Made by a program: the position numbers and the translations under genes | NCBI RefSeq assembly: GCF_001719125.1 | Contig: NZ_CP017006.1 | Span: forward strand, 62,001-126,000 | DNA length: 64,000 bases | DNA from: Sulfolobus sp. A20 | Lineage (GTDB): Archaea > Thermoproteota > Thermoprotei_A > Sulfolobales > Sulfolobaceae | Reading direction: 5' to 3' | In this document: positions 15,439 to 24,405 of the stretch, one piece after another | Layout: every line of letters starts with the position of its first letter | Numbering within the stretch: position 1 is the first letter of the stretch | Notes under the pieces: model-generated | The model's database searches: none | The model's input: only the letters and a program-made list of their open reading frames with translations | Told to the model about the DNA's origin: nothing

Positions 15439-17694
15439 ATGGCTAGCTCATATTTATTTAAGTATGATTGGACAAAGCCTGTAGTTATAGAGCCCATAGT
15501 GAGAATAAAGCCAGAATTAGGAATACAAGTTACTGTCAGTACTGATGAAAATGGGAGTATAAGAGCTACTGAAGCATACGCTGGTGCTGGAATGTTCAGA
15601 GGATTTGAGATCTTTATGAGAAATAAGCCAGCGCCGGATATAATAATGTTATCCTCAAGGGAGTGCGGAATCTGTGGAGAACATCATCAATTCATAGAAA
15701 GAATAGCTCAAGAGATGGCAATGGGTGGTTATGCTCCTCCACCCTTAGGTTTAGAGACGATAATGTTAGCAAATGATGCTGCAATGATGTATGACCACAC
15801 AGCCCACTTAACTGCTTTAGGAGGCCCCGATTGGAGTTCATTATTCTTTAAAATAGCTGGGTACTATCCTCCTGACATTTATCAATTAGCTACACAAACA
15901 CCGATAAGTAAGGTTCTAGATTACTCAGAGGCTTTTCCAAATGGAGCACCTAGTCAACTTCAATTTGCTGGAGTAACTATGAGGACGGTTGCTGATATAA
16001 TGGATGGTTTAGTTCCTATTATTGGTGCAATATTCTTAGAAGGGGCTTACGTTTGGAGGATAATGCATGAAGCAGAACTGTTATATTACTTGAGAATACC
16101 ACATCCAATTACGATGGTCCCAGGAGGAATTGGAGTTCCCGCCACTGTAGAGAATTTGCAAGCATACTTACAGAGGTTAATAGACGGTACTGCCTATATG
16201 AAAAAGCAAGCAGTAGTATGGGAAGTACTATCATTATTCTTAAACGATTACGATAACGTTTTCGGAGTTCAAGCGTATTACGATACACATTTCAACAACT
16301 TAGGTTTTGCTGAACTAGGAAATAGACCAGCTAACTTCGTATCTTATGGACAAAGTGATGTAGCTGAAGCTCCAGAGGTTAGTCCTTCATCCACTACAGT
16401 AGCTCCTTATGATGCAACTTATGAAAATGCTGGAGCTTGGGGAAGAGCTAGGGTGGTTAAGCCAGGATTAGTCATTCAGCCTAGTCTAACTTCCCCGCCA
16501 CAAATAGTTACAAACAGTTACATCGATATTAATCTAGCAGTCCATGAATTCGTAGAGTCCTCATTCCAAGCAGACTGGACACAGTCTCCATATAGCTCGC
16601 AAGTACCTTCTGAAGTTTCCGGTATAGAAGTAGATCCGATTGGGAATAAGGTAAATGCTTATCACCCGTGGAAGAAGTGGACGATACCAACTCCTCTGGC
16701 TAGAGGATATCCATTTGGTTCTGGCAACCAGTACGGAAAGTATAGCTGGGGAGTGTCCCCTAGATTCGTTCCATATCAAGGACATAAGCCCATTTCAAGC
16801 TACTTCTATAATGTAGAAGCAGATCCGATGGGCTTAATGTATGCTCAAGTATTACAAGGTAGTGCACCGGAGCCCATATACACAGCGACGTATAGCATAG
16901 CAGGAATAGAAATACAATACGGGAATGCCAGCAATCAATACGTGAAATGGAACTTACCTCAAACTATAAGTCCTAGGGTAGTTTTGCCTCAAGAACTACA
17001 AGGTGAAATAGAGCTAAACTACTTATCTCCATGGCAAATAACCAATGGAAAATTCATCACTAACGCTGTAGAGAGAATGAGAGCAAGAGCCTTCGCAGTA
17101 GCTTTAGAGGCAGCTGGAGCCTGGGTAGCATGGTTCTCTGCAGTAAACTATATAAAGAATGGACAAACTGCTGTTAGTAGAGGAAATCAGTATGACTGGG
17201 AGTACAAGGCTAACACGAATACTGGGGTAGCAATAGGAGTGGGGATGAAGGAAGCTCCGAGAGGAGCGCAGTATCACGCTAATGTGATAGCTACTGGCAA
17301 AGGACCAAATGTGCCAGCAATAAATCCACAACAAATGCAACCTACGACGGTTAACCTAGGGCCAAGAGTGAAGAATTCTTATGATGACGGAATTCAAACA
17401 GTTAGTCCAGCTCCATCCTTGGCACAAAACGATGGTGCTGGCACATTTGAAGAGACAATACAAGGAAATAAGGGATACAACATACCCGGTTCACCTAAAC
17501 TAACAGTAACTCCACTAGAGCAGTGGGATGGATTTGAGTTTGCAGCGGCGTTAAGGTCATTCGATCCATGCTTCGTCTGCGGAGTCCACGTTGTTCTACC
17601 AAATGGTAAGGTGAGATATTTGACCTTAGGAGCTCCAATTGATTTAAGTGAAGCAATAAAGGCTTTCTATAAGTTCGCCATGAAGGTTAAATAA
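15439..17694 (+). CDS. [NiFe]-hydrogenase large subunit, cluster A
   Basis: 751 residues, longer than the usual 550-600. The nickel-iron site ligands are present: R74-E-C76-G-I-C79 (L1) and DPC711-FV-C714-GVH (L2). Cleavage after His717 by the maturation protease would remove 34 residues, more than the usual 15-20. It carries no signal of its own and would be exported with the Tat-bearing small subunit encoded 1 base upstream. Extra length is mostly in the region around residues 300-470 and 560-690, rich in Pro, Ser and Asn, as expected for a protein facing acid outside the cell. It oxidises H2 for the membrane-bound chain. Confidence 0.93.
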   Translation: MASSYLFKYDWTKPVVIEPIVRIKPELGIQVTVSTDENGSIRATEAYAGAGMFRGFEIFMRNKPAPDIIMLSSRECGICGEHHQFIERIAQEMAMGGYAPPPLGLETIMLANDAAMMYDHTAHLTALGGPDWSSLFFKIAGYYPPDIYQLATQTPISKVLDYSEAFPNGAPSQLQFAGVTMRTVADIMDGLVPIIGAIFLEGAYVWRIMHEAELLYYLRIPHPITMVPGGIGVPATVENLQAYLQRLIDGTAYMKKQAVVWEVLSLFLNDYDNVFGVQAYYDTHFNNLGFAELGNRPANFVSYGQSDVAEAPEVSPSSTTVAPYDATYENAGAWGRARVVKPGLVIQPSLTSPPQIVTNSYIDINLAVHEFVESSFQADWTQSPYSSQVPSEVSGIEVDPIGNKVNAYHPWKKWTIPTPLARGYPFGSGNQYGKYSWGVSPRFVPYQGHKPISSYFYNVEADPMGLMYAQVLQGSAPEPIYTATYSIAGIEIQYGNASNQYVKWNLPQTISPRVVLPQELQGEIELNYLSPWQITNGKFITNAVERMRARAFAVALEAAGAWVAWFSAVNYIKNGQTAVSRGNQYDWEYKANTNTGVAIGVGMKEAPRGAQYHANVIATGKGPNVPAINPQQMQPTTVNLGPRVKNSYDDGIQTVSPAPSLAQNDGAGTFEETIQGNKGYNIPGSPKLTVTPLEQWDGFEFAAALRSFDPCFVCGVHVVLPNGKVRYLTLGAPIDLSEAIKAFYKFAMKVK

Positions 17695-17706
17695 AGGTGT
17701 AAAGGT

Positions 17707-18594
17707 ATGATAATAGTGCACGCAGCTATAGGTGCCAATGGAGGACCAGGGACACCATTAAGTCTATATTGGTGGGGATTAAACGTAATATTTCCTCTAG
17801 GAATATTATTTTTTATATTTGGTTTAGTCTATAGGATAGGGAGGGAGTTCATATTCAGAAGATCTAATATTCCGGGTGAAGCTGGTCTTTCAAGAGAATT
17901 TAAGGAGGCAATAACTGCAATACCTAGACCTTTTGGGCGAGCATCTAGGCACGACCCATTATTGATAGTTGAAACGATCTTCAATCATATCTTCATATTA
18001 GGATTAATAATAGTTGTTGGAATACATATAATAGCGTGGAATTATATTTTTAGTGGTATATTCGGAGTTCCTAACATCTTAGGATGGCTAATGCCAGCTT
18101 CCGTACCAGAATCATTCACTTCTGGATACCAGCTAGGAATCTTAGGTGCAACATCATATTCACATGGAGGTATTCTAAACCCAGTTGGGGCATGGAATTC
18201 AGCTGAAGTTGCAACTAATACAATTTCACCTTGGGGTGTTTTATCAGTAATAGTTAACGGGAGTTTCATGGCATTGCTAGCTTTTGCAGGGTTAATAGGC
18301 TACCTAGTTACAAGGATTATAGATGACATAACTAAGCATAGGCCTTTAAGTAGTATAGGTGATTACGTATTCCTAATCTTACTGGCAGCAATAATAGTTA
18401 CTGGTTTAGGAGCAGCTTATGATTGGGGAGTTCCTTATCTTGGAGTTCCAAACCAAGCTAACTGGTACGGATTACACATAGCCTTAGTAGGAATATTCAT
18501 AGGCTACACACCATTCAGCAAGGCATTCCACATGTTCTGGTACTATGTAGGTAAGGGTTTTGCAGGTTATTCATATGGGAGAAGAAGAGTTTAA
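17707..18594 (+). CDS. isp1: Isp1, membrane cytochrome b-like hydrogenase subunit
   Basis: 295 residues with about five to six membrane helices. Candidate haem ligands are histidines within helices, for example IFNHIFILG and VVGIHIIAW near residues 92-112 and WYGLHIALVG near 260. Isp1 belongs to the NarI/DsrM-type b-cytochromes and, with Isp2, takes electrons from the exported hydrogenase to the quinone pool, as described for Acidianus-type hydrogenases. It follows the large subunit by 12 bases and overlaps isp2 by 20 bases. Confidence 0.85.
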   Translation: MIIVHAAIGANGGPGTPLSLYWWGLNVIFPLGILFFIFGLVYRIGREFIFRRSNIPGEAGLSREFKEAITAIPRPFGRASRHDPLLIVETIFNHIFILGLIIVVGIHIIAWNYIFSGIFGVPNILGWLMPASVPESFTSGYQLGILGATSYSHGGILNPVGAWNSAEVATNTISPWGVLSVIVNGSFMALLAFAGLIGYLVTRIIDDITKHRPLSSIGDYVFLILLAAIIVTGLGAAYDWGVPYLGVPNQANWYGLHIALVGIFIGYTPFSKAFHMFWYYVGKGFAGYSYGRRRV

Positions 18595-19846
18595 ATGTGG
18601 GGGATTTAAGGTGAAGGGCAATAGAGTAGAGATAAATAGGAACTTAGCCTCAAGGACATTTGACGAATTAGGTCCAGCCGACGTTTATGGACTAGAAAAT
18701 TGCATGAGATGTGGAATTTGCTCTTATACCTGCCCATTTTGGTTAGTTACTAAGAGACCAATTGATGTTCCAGCGTGGAGGACGTATGAGATTAACAAAA
18801 TCTATTCAATGTTTTACACTGGCTATGGGATTGTAGCTAGATATCTGAGGTTAAGAAGGATTAGCAATAAGGAATTCATGAGGTGGACTGATTCCGCATA
18901 CAATTGTACAGCTTGTGGAGCTTGTACGGAAACTTCGCCAATGGAGATTCCAAACTGGTACACCGCAATATTAATGAGAAGGATATTACATTATTCTGGA
19001 TTCAATTATGAGACTGCTGAAAAACTAGCAAAAAACACTAAAGAGTTAGGTAACGCTTTAGGAATATCTAATTGGAAAGAAATGGCTTCGAAAGTTGGAT
19101 TTCAGGTAGATAAAAAAGGTTCTGAATATCTTTACATTCCCTCACCACTGGAAATTCAAGACATGGAAATCCTACAATCTATAGCATCAATATTCTCTAA
19201 GATGAAGATTTCAGTTACTGTAAGCTCAGCGGTAAGTGACCCCGGTTATTATGCATATCTTGTAGGAGACTTCGAGACTGCTAGGTCAGTGTTTGTAAAG
19301 GTACTAGAGGAGGCTAAAAGGTTAGAGGTTAAGAAAATAATTACAACTGATGGTACTTCCTATTTCTGGTTAAGGTGGCAAGGACCTAAATCCTCAGGAG
19401 TAAAGTTGCCCATACCAGTAGAGCACTTAACACAAACAGTTTATGAAAAGTATAAGCAAGGGTCTATTAAGCTAAGTAAGGCTGACGTTAAGGGACCAAC
19501 TAGTGTACATTACTCTGAATTCCTAAGTAGGTTAGGGGGAGTAGAAGAGCCTGTTAGAGAAATATTAAGGCTTACAGCGCCTCAATTTATTGAGCCAAGG
19601 GATTCACCATCCTCACATAAGTTATATACTTGTACACACCACTTAGAGCTAATCAGCGAGAAGAAGGAAATTGTAAAGAGGGCTAGAGAGTATGTTATTA
19701 ATCAACTAAGTAGATGGGGGAGTAAAAATGTAATAGTATTTGACCCTAACTGCAAATTATCATTAGGTAATGCTATTGCAGATAAGCAAGCTAATTTTGA
19801 TGTAACTTACTTTACTATCATATTAGAAAGAGGTATAAAGATATGA
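18575..19846 (+). CDS. isp2: Isp2, HdrD-like iron-sulphur hydrogenase subunit
   Basis: I place the start at ATG 18575 rather than the TTG at 18560 because it gives the smaller overlap with isp1. The N-terminal third has two ferredoxin-type clusters: C43-x2-C46-x2-C49-x3-C53 is complete, while C111-x2-C114-x2-C117 is followed by Ser121 in place of the fourth cysteine. The C-terminal part corresponds to the CCG domains of heterodisulfide reductase HdrD, but the CCG cysteines are largely missing (HYSEFLSRLGG, TCTHHLELIS). It is therefore probably an electron relay only, without disulfide chemistry. Cytoplasmic side of the membrane, paired with Isp1. Confidence 0.85.
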   Translation: MGEEEFKCGGFKVKGNRVEINRNLASRTFDELGPADVYGLENCMRCGICSYTCPFWLVTKRPIDVPAWRTYEINKIYSMFYTGYGIVARYLRLRRISNKEFMRWTDSAYNCTACGACTETSPMEIPNWYTAILMRRILHYSGFNYETAEKLAKNTKELGNALGISNWKEMASKVGFQVDKKGSEYLYIPSPLEIQDMEILQSIASIFSKMKISVTVSSAVSDPGYYAYLVGDFETARSVFVKVLEEAKRLEVKKIITTDGTSYFWLRWQGPKSSGVKLPIPVEHLTQTVYEKYKQGSIKLSKADVKGPTSVHYSEFLSRLGGVEEPVREILRLTAPQFIEPRDSPSSHKLYTCTHHLELISEKKEIVKRAREYVINQLSRWGSKNVIVFDPNCKLSLGNAIADKQANFDVTYFTIILERGIKI

Positions 19847-20160
19847 GCTCTTCTTTTTTAATCAAACTTTTAGGATTAGATAAAGTACTTAAGGAAATAG
19901 TTAACGATCTAGGCGATAATGATCTCTATCTTGTTTTACCCAAAGTAAAGAGACGTGAAAACTCTATTGAAATTTTAAGAGAGATATTGAAGAGTTATGG
20001 TTTAGAGATTAATATAGAGGAAGTTAATGGTTTAGTGGACGATAGAAGAAAATTAACTGCCTTAGCTTCTAACATAAGTCCCCTTAACTTGAAAGAGCCG
20101 GAGAAGATATTATGGGAATTGGCACAGTCAATAAAGCCAAAAAAGGTAGATGAAAGGTGA
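19843..20160 (+). CDS. Uncharacterised 105-residue hydrogenase-cluster protein
   Basis: A small, charged, mainly helical protein without cysteines. Its ATG overlaps the isp2 stop (ATGA) and its own stop overlaps the next GTG, so it is translationally coupled on both sides. I do not recognise a family. It may be an assembly factor or a chaperone for the exported complex; the position is the only support. Confidence 0.6.
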   Translation: MSSSFLIKLLGLDKVLKEIVNDLGDNDLYLVLPKVKRRENSIEILREILKSYGLEINIEEVNGLVDDRRKLTALASNISPLNLKEPEKILWELAQSIKPKKVDER

Positions 20161-20588
20161 TTGGTGCAGTTGGTTATTGGTATAAGGGCGACTATTATAT
20201 ACCTCTATTAGTAATGGAGGAATTGAATAAAGAGGGATTCCAAATAATTGATTTGAGTGGAGCTATCAAGTCAATTACTTTTTTATCTGATGTTAGACCT
20301 AAGAATTTAGTAATTTTAGCCAGTGCTAAAAGAGGGGAAAAAGAGCTAAGACGTTATAGTTTTGAATCATCAGAGAGTCCTCTTGCTGATTGGGCTGAAA
20401 TTTATGCTAATTTTAAAGCTTATTATAGCGACATTGACACCTTTCTAAGGATGTTGAGTGCATTTAGGATAATAGAGCGTGCTGAGATAGTAGAGTGTGA
20501 AGTGGTAAACGAGGATGGGGAGTTAAGCGATTGGGGAAGAATGTGTAAGGAATTAATGAAAAGTGAGGTGTTAAGGCTATTAAAGTAA
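20157..20588 (+). CDS. Degenerate hydrogenase maturation protease-like protein, cluster A
   Basis: 143 residues starting with GTG. The order of elements follows the HyaD/HybD/HupD protease fold: IGAVGYWYKGDYYIPLLV for the GxGN..DDGxG start, NLVILASAKRGEK for the VIIIDA strand, and RAEIVECEVVNEDGELSDW for the final IGCxPxxxxxxxGLS segment. The nickel-sensing residues are not kept: the first-site Asp may survive, but the second Asp (IIDA) is Ala and the His (SSHxxG) is absent. It is therefore probably not a peptidase and may serve as a chaperone for the large subunit. A true protease is encoded at 21902-22426. Cluster B has an equivalent pair. Confidence 0.6.
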   Translation: MIGAVGYWYKGDYYIPLLVMEELNKEGFQIIDLSGAIKSITFLSDVRPKNLVILASAKRGEKELRRYSFESSESPLADWAEIYANFKAYYSDIDTFLRMLSAFRIIERAEIVECEVVNEDGELSDWGRMCKELMKSEVLRLLK

Positions 20589-20596
20589 AGGAACAA

Positions 20597-21088
20597 ATGT
20601 ACACCATCTCGTTTTTGAGACCTATCCCTTTATACATCATAAATAAAATATTCAATACTAATGATTTGGAATTTAATCTAAAGGAAACTAGAGTTAGTCT
20701 TTTAACTGATGAGAGAAATGAGAGTTTTCTCAAGCAAATATCTTTTTTCAATGGAGATGTACAATACTGGGCTGATTCATTCTTATCTAGCTTAGAAAGG
20801 GCATTTAAAATAAGGCTAGGTGATGTGGTTTGGGCTTATGAGGCTTATGTAGAGGTTGATAAGAAAGTTAAGTTAAATCTCAATTTACCTAACGTTTTAC
20901 CATTATTGGGAAATGTGATAAACTATGGGATTATTGTAAGTAACGACCCTGACATGAAGATGAGAGTGAGGAATTTCACAACTATTCAAATAGATAGAAC
21001 AATTAAAGTTATTAGAAGATCAGAAAATTATTTTAAAATTCAGAATATATTAGATGAACTGGAAAAAGTTATTAAATTGTTTGAGTGA
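20597..21088 (+). CDS. Uncharacterised hydrogenase-cluster protein, 163 residues
   Basis: A soluble alpha/beta protein with no cysteines and no known motif. The ATG is 8 bases after the preceding stop, within the cluster A operon. Notable is a run of hydrophobic beta-strand-like segments (KVKLNLNLPNVLPLLGNV). It has no counterpart that I can see in cluster B. A weak TATA-like element in the gap after it (21090-21130) suggests that a second transcript may start before the next gene. Confidence 0.55.
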   Translation: MYTISFLRPIPLYIINKIFNTNDLEFNLKETRVSLLTDERNESFLKQISFFNGDVQYWADSFLSSLERAFKIRLGDVVWAYEAYVEVDKKVKLNLNLPNVLPLLGNVINYGIIVSNDPDMKMRVRNFTTIQIDRTIKVIRRSENYFKIQNILDELEKVIKLFE

Positions 21089-21137
21089 AAAATAAAACAT
21101 AAAAAATATATATCAGAACTACGTATTATATTTTGGT

Positions 21138-21902
21138 ATGTCTGGATTAACACCTTTTGATGTTATGATGAGAAAGGATATAGAGAAGACCTTCAATGAG
21201 TTACTGGTAGAGGCTAGAAATATATATGAAGAGGCTAAGAAAGATGGGATTAAGCCGTTACTTTATGGCTCTGTTGCTTTCTATTATAAAGCAAAGGAAA
21301 ATAAGGTCGCAGTAGAATTACTAAAATTGTATAGAAAAAGTGAAGATATAGATATTAACTTCTTGGTAAAACCGGAGGATAGGGATAAGTTTAAGGGATT
21401 AATTACTAACCTCGAATACACTCCATATTTTCATCTAGAGAAGGTTTTAGGGGATGTAGCGGGAATGTTCTTCAAAGAGAATGTTATAGTTAAGGTCTAC
21501 TACTTTAACGAAATGAGATTTAACCATGTAATTCCGGTCAATTGGGATTCTGATTTTACCCTTGATGACGAGGATCTAATCCTATCTAAATTACAGAGAC
21601 ATAATCCAGTAAATAAAGACTTAGCAGACATAGCCTCACTACTACTAGTGAAAGATGTTAAAGAAGATAAGATACTTGAATTGACTTCAGCCGATTGGGG
21701 GTTATGGAAAGATGTGACTGACAATTTAATGAAATTAAGGCAACTCCTTTCAAATTTAGTAGCCGATGAGATTAAAGAGAGAGAGGAAGTGATGCCAGTC
21801 ATTTCCAAAGTCGTAAAGCTTCACGGTAAGATAATGAATCATCCTAAGAAGGAGAGTTGGAAACCACTACCTCTTGATGCAAAATATTGGAGTGACTTTT
21901 AA
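21138..21902 (+). CDS. Nucleotidyltransferase-fold protein in hydrogenase cluster
   Basis: 254 residues. LLYGSVAFYY (Gly-Ser near residues 44-45) and SEDIDINFLV (Asp70 and Asp72) match the GS...DxD active-site pattern of the polymerase-beta-like nucleotidyltransferase fold, in the AbiEii/MNT style. Such enzymes usually modify proteins, tRNA or small molecules with AMP or another nucleotide. The stop overlaps the start of the maturation protease (TAATG), so it is coupled to it. No antitoxin-like partner is next to it, which argues against a toxin-antitoxin unit. The role in hydrogenase biology is unknown; protein modification or cofactor handling are possibilities. Confidence 0.6.
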   Translation: MSGLTPFDVMMRKDIEKTFNELLVEARNIYEEAKKDGIKPLLYGSVAFYYKAKENKVAVELLKLYRKSEDIDINFLVKPEDRDKFKGLITNLEYTPYFHLEKVLGDVAGMFFKENVIVKVYYFNEMRFNHVIPVNWDSDFTLDDEDLILSKLQRHNPVNKDLADIASLLLVKDVKEDKILELTSADWGLWKDVTDNLMKLRQLLSNLVADEIKEREEVMPVISKVVKLHGKIMNHPKKESWKPLPLDAKYWSDF

Positions 21903-22426
21903 TGAAAAGAATTGCAATAGTCGGGGTTGGTAATATTTTAATGAGTGATGATGGTTGCGGTTCACATATAGCAGAAGCTTTAATGAATAGTATTGAAGGA
22001 GTTGATGTTATAGATTTAGGCAGTACTGGAATAGCTGGAATAGAGAGTTTAAAGGATTACGACGTTTTAATAATAATTGACGCTATGTTAACGGATAAGG
22101 AAGTCGATGTAGTAAAAATTAACTTAGAAGTTAACCTTGATGAAGTTGCGTCAACTGTTTTAGATCTAAAGTATTCTGGATCTCACGGTTTGGGAATACA
22201 AAGCGTGTTGACAATGCTTAAGTTAATGGGATCATCGTCGGAAGTTTACATCATTGGTTGTAAGCCTTATAGCCTAGAACCTAAAATTGGTCTATCTGAA
22301 GAGGTTAAGAAAAATTTGCCTAAAATTGCAGAAGCTCTCTTAAAAGTGATGTCTGATTTTAAAATAAACTACGACGAGGAAGAAATTAAAAGGAGGGTAT
22401 TGCAGGTTGCTAATAGATGTCAGTAA
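21902..22426 (+). CDS. Hydrogenase maturation protease (HyaD/HybD family), cluster A
   Basis: 174 residues with the canonical pattern: GVGNILMSDDGCGSHIAE (first Asp ligand), VLIIIDAML (second Asp) and SGSHGLG (His ligand), then IIGCKPYSLEPKIGLSE. The enzyme recognises nickel in the folded large subunit and removes its C-terminal tail after the DPCxxCxxH motif. By location its substrate should be the large subunit at 15439-17694. It follows the nucleotidyltransferase-like gene by a TAATG overlap. Confidence 0.92.
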   Translation: MKRIAIVGVGNILMSDDGCGSHIAEALMNSIEGVDVIDLGSTGIAGIESLKDYDVLIIIDAMLTDKEVDVVKINLEVNLDEVASTVLDLKYSGSHGLGIQSVLTMLKLMGSSSEVYIIGCKPYSLEPKIGLSEEVKKNLPKIAEALLKVMSDFKINYDEEEIKRRVLQVANRCQ

Positions 22427-23051
22427 CGAAAATGACATTTTAGAGGAATTTGTAGGCGAGATTCCTTACAACCTCCTTTTAATTCTAAACATTAACTTCT
22501 GGATTTTAAAAGAAATGATAACGGGTAGTCTTAAAGAAATTCCTACAGCAAAATATTTATTAGAATTTTTGCCATCTGATATAATACTTTCACAAATATT
22601 TAATGGGAAACTGAAGATAGGTAATTTAAGTTTCAGTATAAGTAAGCCAAGTATAATAATAGCACCGTTTTATGTTATGAAGACTTTGAAGGAGTGGGAT
22701 CTTATCGTGCATTCTCAAAAAATAGGTAGTGAGGGAATAGTGGTAACTAACACAAGGGATATATGTGAGGAAAGTGAGATAGCTGTAAGAGAGTATGATA
22801 TATCTAGCAAATTATTTGAAAAGAAATACATTTCCACTTGTGGTAAGGATAAATATGAAAAGTTAAGGTTATTTAAGGCTAAGATGAATGAAGTGTTAAA
22901 GAGAGAAGTGGCAGTAGTTTATCGTAATGAAGTTAAAGATAACTTTCTAGATCTTGAGATAAGCGTAGATTTCTATATTATCCTCTTTAAGAATCCATCA
23001 AAGGAAGAAGTTGAGGCTTATGAAAAATTAAGATCCGTGATAAAATTATAA
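22407..23051 (+). CDS. Uncharacterised last gene of hydrogenase cluster A
   Basis: 214 residues starting at TTG 22407, overlapping the protease gene by 20 bases, with AGGAGGG about 10 bases upstream. It appears soluble, with two scattered cysteines (in RDICEES and ISTCGKD) that may pair. I recognise no family. The unit ends here: the following 230 bases are AT-rich and lead into a convergent gene, with no obvious stem-loop terminator but several T-rich tracts. Confidence 0.6.
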   Translation: MLIDVSNENDILEEFVGEIPYNLLLILNINFWILKEMITGSLKEIPTAKYLLEFLPSDIILSQIFNGKLKIGNLSFSISKPSIIIAPFYVMKTLKEWDLIVHSQKIGSEGIVVTNTRDICEESEIAVREYDISSKLFEKKYISTCGKDKYEKLRLFKAKMNEVLKREVAVVYRNEVKDNFLDLEISVDFYIILFKNPSKEEVEAYEKLRSVIKL

Positions 23052-23284
23052 CTTTAAGGCTTTATCATTAAGTTCTTATGTCTTACAAACCAGTTTAGCC
23101 ATCATCGATTTATTAGTTTTTAAGCTTATATGAGTTAACTAAAATTGTAAATAAATTTATATTTCCAAATTAAACACAATTAAATGATATATAATGTAAA
23201 AATACGGTAGCTACTATCATCTATTTTCATAAGATATACTGTAAAATACCTTAGATCCTTAGGAAATAAAAAAACGTACCTTTT

Positions 23285-23836
23285 TTATTTAGTTATCCTA
23301 ATTGGCTTAAGTAAGACGTTTAATATCCTACTATAAATTGCTACAACAGTAGCAAATCCGCTAGCATATAGGTGTTCAAAAATTAAGTGTAACATTATTC
23401 CCCCAGCGAAAGGAAATCCTATCGAAGCTGCTGGTGCTAATGGATTTACCATCCCCATTATCATTGAATGAGAGAAGTTGATTCCATAGAGCAGGAATGT
23501 TAATCCACCTATGAACATCAATATTCGTAAGAATATCCAATACGGTTTACTACCATTAAGTATAAAAGACTTCATTAATTTTGGATATACACCAAAAATG
23601 AGTAATAGAATCCCCATACCTAAGAAATACGTTGGTATAAAATATTTCCCCGGTAACACAATTGGGGTATAATAAAATAGTCTAAATCCCATCATCATCA
23701 TACCCATGCCCATTCCCATCATTCCCGTCATTGTTAAGTAGCTTATAACCTCGTAAAGTCCGCTCCATATTAAGATTACTCCTGCTATCCCATTTATAGC
23801 TCTAAATATTAATACACCTATTTTTGATGATTCCAA
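23285..23836 (-). CDS. Methionine-rich four-helix membrane protein
   Basis: 183 residues with four to five membrane helices. The loop or helix near residues 32-48 reads TMTGMMGMGMGMMMMGF, an extreme methionine cluster of the kind that binds soft metals such as Cu(I), though methionine-rich hydrophobic helices are also common in acidophile membranes. Histidines (HLIFEHLY) occur near the C-terminus. Another Met-rich membrane protein is at 25256-26224, and an HxlR regulator lies between them. The function is not recognised. Confidence 0.5.
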   Translation of the reverse strand: MESSKIGVLIFRAINGIAGVILIWSGLYEVISYLTMTGMMGMGMGMMMMGFRLFYYTPIVLPGKYFIPTYFLGMGILLLIFGVYPKLMKSFILNGSKPYWIFLRILMFIGGLTFLLYGINFSHSMIMGMVNPLAPAASIGFPFAGGIMLHLIFEHLYASGFATVVAIYSRILNVLLKPIRITK

Positions 23837-24000
23837 ATTTCTCTACCTATACCTAGTTACTCTTTTTAAACTTTATAAATCTTTTTTAATAATGTATCAA
23901 ATGATTGCGTAATTATAAAATATTCAGAAAAAATTAAATATACCAATAATAATTAATACCTTTAAGAAAAATCTTGAAAATAATTAGTTAGCTCGCAAAT

Positions 24001-24348
24001 TTATGGCGTATCGCAACAGCCACACTTATTTAAGTACTTAGGATTAGAATACATATAATTTATCAAAGGTTGTAAAGCATCCCAGAATTTCTTACCTTCG
24101 TCAGTCAGACTGTACTCAACTTTAGGTGGTTTAGTCTCATAAACCTTTCTCTGAATTAAACCAACATCCTCTAGTTCCTTGAGCGTATCTGCTAACATTT
24201 TAGAGCTAATATCATTAATTAATTTTTTTATATCATTAAACCTAGCGTTATTCAAATATCCTATTGAAGCAATAACTAAAATGCTCCATTTTCTCTTAAA
24301 AACTTCAGATAACACATCTACTGGGCATCTACAATCGTTTACTATCAT
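24001..24348 (-). CDS. HxlR-family winged-helix regulator with terminal cysteines
   Basis: 115 residues with the HxlR/YodB pattern: CPVDVLSEVFKRKWSILVIA at the start, RFNDIKKLI...ISSKMLADTLKELED as the recognition region, and the PPKVEYSLTDEGK wing. Members often sense electrophiles, metals or oxidants through an N-terminal cysteine. Here there are CRC at residues 6-8 and CGCCDTP at the end, a richer thiol set than usual, consistent with a redox or metal sensor. Likely targets are the flanking membrane proteins or the FmdE-like gene. Confidence 0.85.
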   Translation of the reverse strand: MIVNDCRCPVDVLSEVFKRKWSILVIASIGYLNNARFNDIKKLINDISSKMLADTLKELEDVGLIQRKVYETKPPKVEYSLTDEGKKFWDALQPLINYMYSNPKYLNKCGCCDTP

Positions 24349-24405
24349 AAATTACCATTATCTTCCATAAGATAAAAAGTTTTCGAATAAATGAATGAAA
24401 AAATT

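Noticed and set aside
21138-21902. AbiEii-type toxin of a toxin-antitoxin system
   Set aside because: The GS...DxD motif fits the fold, but there is no antitoxin-like gene beside it and it is translationally coupled to the hydrogenase protease.
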